Positions 57,537 through 64,000 of a DNA stretch of 64,000 bases are shown here, one piece after another (position 1 is the first letter of the stretch; every line of letters starts with the position of its first letter). Where the stretch lies: the NCBI RefSeq assembly GCF_022530855.2, contig NZ_CP099567.1:1860001-1924000 (forward strand). Direction: 5' to 3'. Under the pieces are notes generated by a model that saw only the letters and a list, made by a program, of their open reading frames with translations, did no database searches and had not been told where the DNA came from. Both the position numbers and the translations under genes were made by a program. The stretch comes from Candidatus Vondammii sp. HM_W22. Its GTDB lineage: Bacteria > Pseudomonadota > Gammaproteobacteria > Chromatiales > Chromatiaceae.

Positions 57537-57789
57537 TTCATCTGCACAAAGGTACCAAACCCACCACAGGATTTAGCTATTGATCAGCCGTATCCACATG
57601 CTCGTTTCGTAACTCCTTGATACGGTCTGTCGGAAAATATCGATAGAAGGCGGTACGGCCAATATTCATCGCATCAATGACATCTCCGATGAAGGGATAG
57701 TTTTTTGTGTCTTTGAGTAAGGCTTCCCCTTTTTTAATGCCCTGCTCATTTAAAACCTTCGGTCTACCGCCTCTGCGTCCACGCTTATT
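57537..57789. mobile_element. Tn3-type miniature element, copy 2, cut by Tn3
   Basis: Starts GGGTTCATCTGCACAAAGGT and is nearly identical to 52702-52958 in the same orientation. It stops at CGCTTATTG where the Tn3 terminal repeat begins. The remainder and its right end are not found on the other side of the Tn3. The Gabija operon lies between this copy and copy 1. Confidence 0.8.
57577..57789 (-). pseudogene. serine resolvase C-terminal remnant (in mini-element 2)
   Basis: Unshifted version of the copy at 52746: KRGRRGGRPKVLNEQGIKKG, then EALLKDTKNYPFIGDVIDAM and NIGRTAFYRYFPTDRIKELR (HTH of resolvase/invertase). Interrupted upstream by the Tn3 terminal repeat. Confidence 0.85.
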
Positions 57790-57839
57790 GGGGTTCTGGG
57801 GACATTCCGTCCTAAAGTGACACTTATCGCTACAGCCCA
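57790..57839 (+). repeat. Tn3 left terminal inverted repeat
   Basis: The first 39 bases are identical to the right repeat; extending to 50 bases adds one mismatch (GCTACAGCCCA against TCTACAGCCCA). Confidence 0.93.
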
Positions 57840-57928
57840 CGCCTCATAAGGCTTCTAGAGGTGCCTTAATTTTCGAAATCACTGCAATATCCCAATTATA
57901 GTAATATTCCGGCTTTTACGAGAAGCCT

Positions 57929-60786
57929 ATGCCTTATAAAGAACGCCTGACCGTACTCCACGAAGCAGAAATTAACGATTTATATGGCGTTCCCAGCCTG
58001 TCACTGGAAGAAAAACGTATCAGTTTTACTCTGAATGATCTGGAGCAGGACGTTATTAAATCCATCAGGGATCGCAATCATAAATGCTATGCTATTGCTC
58101 TGCTGGGTTACTTTAAGATCAAGCCCATTCAGCTCAATCCGGCCTACAAGGAATTGAAAGCAGATCTCACCTTTATTGCTGAAGAATATTTCCCTAAATT
58201 TAAAGTCCCTCGCTTCAGTGTTAGCAATAAGCAAAAAACACGTATCTACGACAAGATTATAAACCTTCAGGGATTCAAAACATGGTGTGTGGAACAACAT
58301 CAGGAACCTCTCATTACCTATTTGCAACAGGTTGCTAAATCCTGGATTGAGCCGCGCTTTTTATTTGATGCCTGCACCGAATACTTAGCTCGAAATCATA
58401 CAGGAATCCCTAAATATACCGTGCTTCAGCGAATTATCAGTCAGGTAATAAAACAGGAACGTAAGCGACTTTCTGATCTATTAAAGACAACCATATCAGA
58501 TGAATTAGCTACTAACTTGGCTGAGTTAGTTGATGGAAAAGGTATGCTAACCGTTAAAGAACTTAAGCAGGCGGCGAAAAGTTTTAATGCTCCAGAATTG
58601 GAGAAAGAGTTGAACGTCAACAAGTTGATTCAGCCCTGGATGGATGAAGTTAATCAAGTGGCCTCTGCTCTATCACTATCGCAACAAAACCGACTGCACT
58701 ATGCGGCGATGGTTGATTACTACTCTATAACCAAGCTTAAACGCTTCGACCGTGTCACGCAGCAGCTTTATTTACTTTGTTATCTTCAGGAGCGGGTACA
58801 AATCAATATTGAACGTTTGGCTGATGGGTTTATTTATCATGTCCGAAAGTTACGTGAAAAAGCTAAAGCGTATGCCAAGGAAATGGCCTATAAAGATTGG
58901 GATGGCGCGGTAGTAAATATTAGCAAAGCCGCTGAATTATTATACTTTTTTATTGACGACACCATTGATGACCATGTGTCATTTAGACAAATAAAACAAC
59001 GGGTACAAGGCTTGCTTGGAGCACGGGAAATAGAATCACTGTGCTTGTATCTGAAGAAACAAAAACGCACGAAAAATGATTACATCTGGGAATTTTATGA
59101 TAAGCAGCGTGAACTGATTCAGCACTTAATACGCCCCATTTTTTTATGCCTGACCTTTGAAGGATCAGACAATACACAGGCTTTATCTGCACAATTAAAT
59201 AGAATGAAAAAAGAGTTGTTAGGTGCTGGTGAATTAGCATCGTCAGATCGACGATTGATTCCAGCCAAACACCAATTGTATGTTATCAATATTGATAACA
59301 ACGTACTCTCTGAGCGTTACGAGTTGATGCTGTATTTAGCAGCTCAAAATAATCTTGGTGGGAAACTCTTTATACCAACGGCTATCAAATATCGTGCATT
59401 ACACGATGACCTTGTTGGAGATATCCCCTGGGCACAGAAAGACAAGCTACTTAAAGGTTCCATGCTAGATAGCATGAATACAGAGCCTGCCCAGCGGGTT
59501 AAATCGATGGAGAAAAAGATGAACGATAAGCTGCAACGGGTTGGCCAGCGCATTGATGAGGGCGACAATCGAAATGTGGTATTGCGTAATCGCTCAGGAA
59601 AAACTCAATGGAGGTTGCCGTATTCAGGCACAAAATCGGCTTTAAACAATCCCTTTTTCGATCGTATGAAACCGATTAACATTGCCGATGTATTACGCTT
59701 CGTTCATCAGGAAACAGGATTTTTAAAGCACTTTGAGCATGTTCGCCAGGTACAGTCCGGACAGAGTGATCATTTGAATGATTTACTGGCGGCTCTCATT
59801 GGCAATGGAACCTATTATGGCCTACACGGCATAGCCAGCATCTCTGATAGATCATCTACGCACAGTACAGGCCAATTATTTGCGACCTGAAACGCTAAAC
59901 CTCGGCAATGATGCAATTAACGATGCGACAGCGAAATTATCAATCTTCAAGCATTACAATATCCAAAAAGGACTCATTCATGCCAGTGCTGACGGGCAAA
60001 AATTCGAATCACGGTTAGAGACTTTTAAAACTCGCTATTCATCTAAATATTTTGGCACGAATATCAACGGATACGCACGGCGTTAATCATGTTAACTTTG
60101 CTTTGCTGGACCTGTTTGGCTATATCTTTGCGCCGCGCTATGCTCAGTTTGGAACCGTGATATCAGATCTTTTTGATGTAAATGAGGGAGAAGACAATAA
60201 GGCAACGCTCTCATTAAAAAAGCCTATTAATACAGAATTAATTATCGATGAGTGGGATACGATACAGCGCATTATTATATCACTACAGCAGAAGACGATA
60301 ACGCAGGCGACCCTTGTTAGAAAGCTTTCTGGCTATAGTCAAAACCACCCCTTGCTAAAAGCTTTAACTGAATATAATCGTATGCTCAAGGCCATGTACT
60401 TACTGGACTATATTGATGATGCCAGTTTAAGAACTTATGTACAGCGAGCCTTGAATCGTGGGGAAGCTTATCATCAATTACGGCGTGCTATTGCACATGT
60501 GAATGGCAATCGTTTCCAGGAAAAATCAGACGATGAGATTGTCTTGTGGAATGAATGCGCGAGGCTATTAACCAACGCCATTATCTATTTTAATTCGCTG
60601 ATACTGACGCGATTACTTGAGCATTTTGAGGGGGAAAGTGACGATAAGAAGTTGGAAATTATTAAGCAAGTTTCGCCAGTGGCTTGGCATAACATCAATT
60701 TGAACGGAACTTACAGCTTTAGCTTTGAACAAAACCTACTAGATTTGGATGAAATTATGCAATCAATCGTGCAAAATGAAAATTAA
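57929..60786 (+). pseudogene. tnpA: Tn3-family transposase TnpA, two frameshifts
   Basis: About 950 residues in three pieces. The first (57929-59890) begins MPYKERLTVLHEAEINDLYG with the DUF4158-type N-terminal domain. The second (about 59875-60075) reads NYLRPETLNLGNDAINDATA and HASADGQKFESRLETFKTRY (first catalytic Asp region). The third (60052-60786) reads NHVNFALLDLFGYIFAPRYA and RGEAYHQLRRAIAHVNGNRF (C-terminal catalytic Glu region) to HNINLNGTYSFSFEQ. Breaks lie near 59868 and near 60075. Likely inactive unless these are sequencing errors. Confidence 0.88.
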
Positions 60787-60812
60787 GCCACCTCTGTAGG
60801 CCTTGTGGGGTA

Positions 60813-60862
60813 TGGGCTGTAGAGATAAGTGTCACTTTAGGACGGAATGTCCCCAGAACCCC
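60813..60862 (-). repeat. Tn3 right terminal inverted repeat
   Basis: Complement of the left repeat: 39 identical bases from the outer end, then one mismatch in the next eleven. Confidence 0.93.
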
Positions 60863-61177
60863 CTTGTGATCCGAGAACGCTGACAGAAGCGGCAAGATTA
60901 CGTAGATACAGAACCGGCATTTGCGCTCGGCTCCACTATGGCTGCTCTTTGTTGGTTGAGTGAGGGTTGGGGTGACGAGTGCCGATGTAGTGGATGCTTA
61001 TGGCCGGGTGATGGATGTGCCAAGTTGAATAAAGTTGAATAGCCCCCATGACTTTAGACCACTCCGCTATTCACTTTGAAACGGTCTTCGTACTGCTGGG
61101 GTGACAGCAAACCATTTGTACCATGTCTGTGTGTCGCAGTTGTAAAACAATTCAATGTAATTAAAAATATCTTCTGA
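60863..61177. other. junction region with IS3 OrfB scrap
   Basis: No gene. On the minus strand at about 61061-61170 a piece of an IS3-type OrfB C-terminus is readable (EDIFNYIELFYNCDTQTWYK, equivalent to YIEVFYN...). The first 200 bases right of the Tn3 are not recognised. Confidence 0.5.
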
Positions 61178-61230
61178 GGGTGTCCTGAATTCTGTGTAAC
61201 TGTCTATCATTAAACCCAAGCATGGTTGAG

Positions 61231-62619
61231 GAGTTATAGTCAAATCTGGTGTTTAGCCAGTTGAATCAAGCGGCGACCTGATCGACTCCTGCTACCTCAA
61301 CACCCTCTTTAAATTTGATTCCGGTTATCACCTTCGCCAGATAATCGAAACCCCGTAATCGTCTCCACTTCTTCTCGGCACACCGGCCGAGTTTGAACAT
61401 CATGTGTAGCATGCCGTCACGCGATAGGCAGCCCTTGGAACGCCTGGTTCGATGGCGGATTGTCCCGAAGGTGGATTCAATCGGATTGCTGGTCCGAATG
61501 CTCTGCCAATGCTGCGCAGGAAATTGATAGAAAGCCATCAGTTCCTCTCGGTCTTTGTGCAGACAGATGGCAGCCTTCGGATACTTTGGCTCATACGTTT
61601 TGATAAACAGATCAAAGGCCTTTTCCGCATCGGCCTGGGTCTCCGACTGCCAGATGTTATGCAGTGCCTGCTTCGCTTTCGGCTGAGCTGACCTTGGCAG
61701 GCAGTTCAGCACGTTCATGGTCTTGTGCATCCAGCAGCGCTGTTGGCGCGTCTCCGGATACACTTCCTCCAGCGCAGCCCGGAACCCCATGGCACCGTCA
61801 CCGATCGCCAATTTTGGCGAGGTCAGTCCGCGTGACTTCAGTTTCAACAGTACCTCCCGCCAGTTCTGTGTGGACTCCCGTACACCATCCTCAATTGCCA
61901 GAAAATGCTTCTCACCACGCTCATTCACGCCGATCACCACCAGGGCACACAGCTTCGTCTGCTCTGTTCTCTGTCCGCTGTAGACACCGTCTACCTACAC
62001 ATACTCCCAATGGCCCTTATCCAGGCGCTCCTCGCACCCGCTCCGATATTCTTCTGACCAGACCTGCTTCAGACGCGATACCCTGCCGGCCGACAAGCCT
62101 GTTGCATCCGGAACCACCAGCACTTTCAGGGCTTCACCCATCTCTCCACTGGAAATCCCCTTCAGGTAGAGCCACACCAGCGCCGCTTCCAGTGACTTCG
62201 TCTTGCGTACATACGGCGGCACCAGAGCTGATCGGAACGTTACCGGCTCGCCGGTCTTCGCGCGAACTTTGGGGATCTTGACCGTGACCGGCCCCAATCC
62301 TGTCTGCAGTTTACGAGCTGGCAGGTGACCATTACGCACCACACCCGCCTTGCCATCCTCTGTCCGTCGCTCGACGTGCTCCGCCAACAGCTCCAGCAGC
62401 TCGGCCTCCACCACCTGGTAGATCAACTGCTCTGCACCGCTTCTCAGCAACTCTGTCAGCGGATCGATAATCGTATCGAGACCTGCCAGCTTAACAACGT
62501 TATTCTTACTCATGGTGGCGTATCTCCAATGGTTGTTTTGATGTCTCGCAACAACAAATCAACCAGATACCCCGCTCTTTTTCAATTCCTTTCAAACACC
62601 ACTTTCAGTTATAACTCAT
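61231..62619 (-). mobile_element. IS256-family element (type b), copy 3, complete with target duplication
   Basis: Ends GAGTTATAGTCAAATCTGG (left) and CACTTTCAGTTATAACTC (right). Flanked by TGGTTGAG at 61223-61230 and 62620-62627, the 8-bp duplication expected for IS256. The only type-b copy with both ends, inserted into the type-a element just before its transposase gene. Confidence 0.9.
61266..62513 (-). pseudogene. IS256-family transposase (type b) with one in-frame TAG
   Basis: A frame from MSKNNVVKLAGLDTIIDPLT (62513) to VAGVDQVAA is continuous except for TAG at about 61995. There EYV-stop-VDGVYSG replaces YVWADGVYSG next to the first catalytic Asp. It also carries a short duplication (LLELLAEH) near residue 40. 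All later catalytic blocks are intact. Confidence 0.85.
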
Positions 62620-62637
62620 TGGTTGAGGATAGGCACT

Positions 62638-63849
62638 ATGAACAAGAAAGAACTATAGGCGATCGCTCATGCGGTCGCTAAAAACATCAAGACGGAAGAC
62701 GACCTCAAAGACTTCCAGCAGATGCTAACCAAGATTACGGTCGAAGCGGCACTGAACGCTGAGTTAGATGATCATCTTGGCTTTGAAAGACACGAGCAGT
62801 CCGCAGCTGCCAATAACCGCAACGGCTATGCCAGTAAGACTAACCGAACGGAAGCTGGCCAGTTCGAGCTCGATACGCCACGCGACAGAGCTGGGAGTTT
62901 CGAGCCCAAGCCCGTTAAAAAACACCAGCGTCGATTTACTTCCATGGACGACAAGATTATTTTCTTGTATGCTCAGGGCATGACAACACGAGAAAATCGT
63001 CACGACCGTTAAAGAAATGTACGGTGCTGATGCCTCCGCAACCTTGATTTCCAAAGTGACTGACGCTGTTATTGAACAAGTGATTGAATGGCAACCTAGG
63101 CCACTAGATGCGGTCTATCCCATTATTTACCTGGATTGTATTGTCGTAAAAATCCGGCAAGACTTAAGAAAGTGATCAATAAGGCAATTTATCTGGCACT
63201 GGGCGTGAACATGGAGGGCCACAAGGAATTGTTGGGGCTCTGGCTGTCTAGAGAATGAGGGTACCAAGTTCTGGCTCAATGTACTCACAGAGCTCCAGAA
63301 TCGCGGCGTGAAGAATATTTTGATTGCCTGTGTCGATGGCCTGAAGGGCTTTCCAGACGCAATCAATACAGCGCTTCCCGAGACTCAGGTCCAGCTCTGT
63401 ATTATGCATATGGTACGGAACTCGATGAAGTATGTGCCCTGGAAAGACTACAAGGCAGTGACGGCAGACCTGAAGAAAATATATAAGCCTGTCACCGAAG
63501 ATGAAGCGCTACTGGAACTTGATAATTTCTCTAACCGATGGGACAATAAATATCCCCAGCTCAGCCGTTCGTGGCGCAGCCACTGGCACAATCTTAATAC
63601 CCTGTTTGGCTACCCTGAGGACATCCGCAGGGCAATCTATACAACCAATGCCATCGAGTCAATGAACAGCGTGGTTCGCAAGGCAATTAAAAAAACGGAA
63701 GCTATTTCCGACCGACGACTCGTCAATGAAAGTGGTGTACCTGGCGGTGCAGCAAGCATCAAAAAATGGACCATGCCGATTCACAATTGGAAACCAGCAC
63801 TGAATAGATTTATGATTGAGTTCGAAGAACGTTTGGCGGGATACATTTA
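62638..63849 (+). pseudogene. IS256-family transposase (type a, copy 2), nonsense and frameshifts
   Basis: ATG AAC AAG AAA GAA CTA TAG: codon 7 is TAG where copy 1 has CAG. Further breaks at an extra A (near 62994), near 63163, near 63247 and near 63690. Readable blocks include DDHLGFERHEQSAAANNRNG, NILIACVDGLKGFPDAINTA (second Asp, lost in copy 1) and TTNAIESMNSVVRKAI (Glu). Confidence 0.85.
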
Positions 63850-64000
63850 ACCCGGACTGTTGCACAGAAAACTTTACAGGTTCGTACCGGATAACCAATA
63901 CTAAGTGTATTTTCGATCTCGTGATGCGTTTTGGGACGTCCAAATCCCCAAAACGCACCGATATTCGACAGCCTGTTATTGCCTCGGTCGCCCTGCGTAC

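Larger units (their letters stand above)
57790..60862. mobile_element. Tn3-family transposon, 3.07 kb, transposase only
   Basis: Bounded by inverted repeats GGGGTTCTGGGGACATTCCG... (57790) and its complement ending ...GTCCCCAGAACCCC (60862). The 5-bp flanks (TTATT and CTTGT) do not match and the right flank is not resolvase sequence, so the right side was rearranged after insertion. It carries no resolvase or cargo of its own. Confidence 0.9.
61178..63874 (+). mobile_element. IS256-family element (type a), copy 2, interrupted by type b
   Basis: Left part 61178-61230 and right part from 62620, with the same leading sequence (GGGTGTCCTGAATTCTGTGT) as copy 1. Joining the parts across the 8-bp repeat restores the sequence seen at 28404 (AACCCAAGC(G/A)TGGTTGAGGA). 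The right terminus near 63874 is diverged from copy 1. Confidence 0.85.

Overview
The window looks like a chromosomal segment of a gammaproteobacterium in an advanced state of insertion-sequence invasion and gene decay, joined to what appears to be an integrated plasmid. The host assignment rests on gene order: exbB-exbD-lpxK-Trm112-kdsB behind comEC, lolC-lolD, dnaX-ybaB-recR-HIT, a BarA-type kinase next to bioA, tex, and a very large NAD-dependent glutamate dehydrogenase. Intact housekeeping genes beside many nonsense- and frameshift-broken genes, plus many copies of a few IS types, would fit a symbiont or a recently bottlenecked lineage. I cannot name the species.

Layout. 1-4.6 kb: a secreted RHS-repeat toxin gene (minus strand, three single-base indels) ending in a phospholipase A2-like toxin tip, with a small membrane protein directly behind it as candidate immunity protein. 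4.7-6.6 kb: nested IS3/IS30/IS256 debris. 6.9-16.1 kb: mostly intact envelope genes (kdsB, lpxK, exbBD, DUF2062, lolCD), but comEC carries two in-frame stops. 16.2-20.3 kb: a GGDEF remnant, IS remnants and a Rac-like prophage scrap (YdaS-like and YdaU-like pieces) split by an IS256 element, followed by tRNA-Leu(UAA). 20.6-24.6 kb: an IS3 element abutting a decayed barA, then intact bioA. 25-30.8 kb: IS graveyard (IS5-like, IS1595, two IS256 types, IS3), including two short-tandem-repeat expansions. 30.8-47.5 kb: tex, a bacteriohemerythrin gene split by an IS3 element with a clear target duplication, NAD-GDH, HIT-recR-ybaB-dnaX, and an aldehyde dehydrogenase with one in-frame stop.

47.6-61 kb has plasmid character: a TrbL fragment, an attC-like site, a Fic protein fused to a KfrB-like tail, palindromic operators, a Rep_3 initiator broken by one base, and an iteron array. 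A complete two-gene Gabija-type anti-phage operon (OLD-family nuclease plus UvrD-like helicase) follows. It lies between two same-orientation copies of a Tn3-type mini-element carrying a resolvase remnant. The second copy is cut by a 3-kb Tn3-family transposon with a frameshifted transposase. 61.2-63.9 kb holds an IS256 element inserted into another IS256-family element.

The known system that appears intact is Gabija. The less ordinary observations are its bracketing by Tn3-derived mini-elements, the RHS-PLA2 toxin with membrane partner, the dnaX A9 slippery run with an immediate -1 stop, and the Fic-KfrB fusion. All functional statements are from reading sequence and family knowledge only; no search was run.
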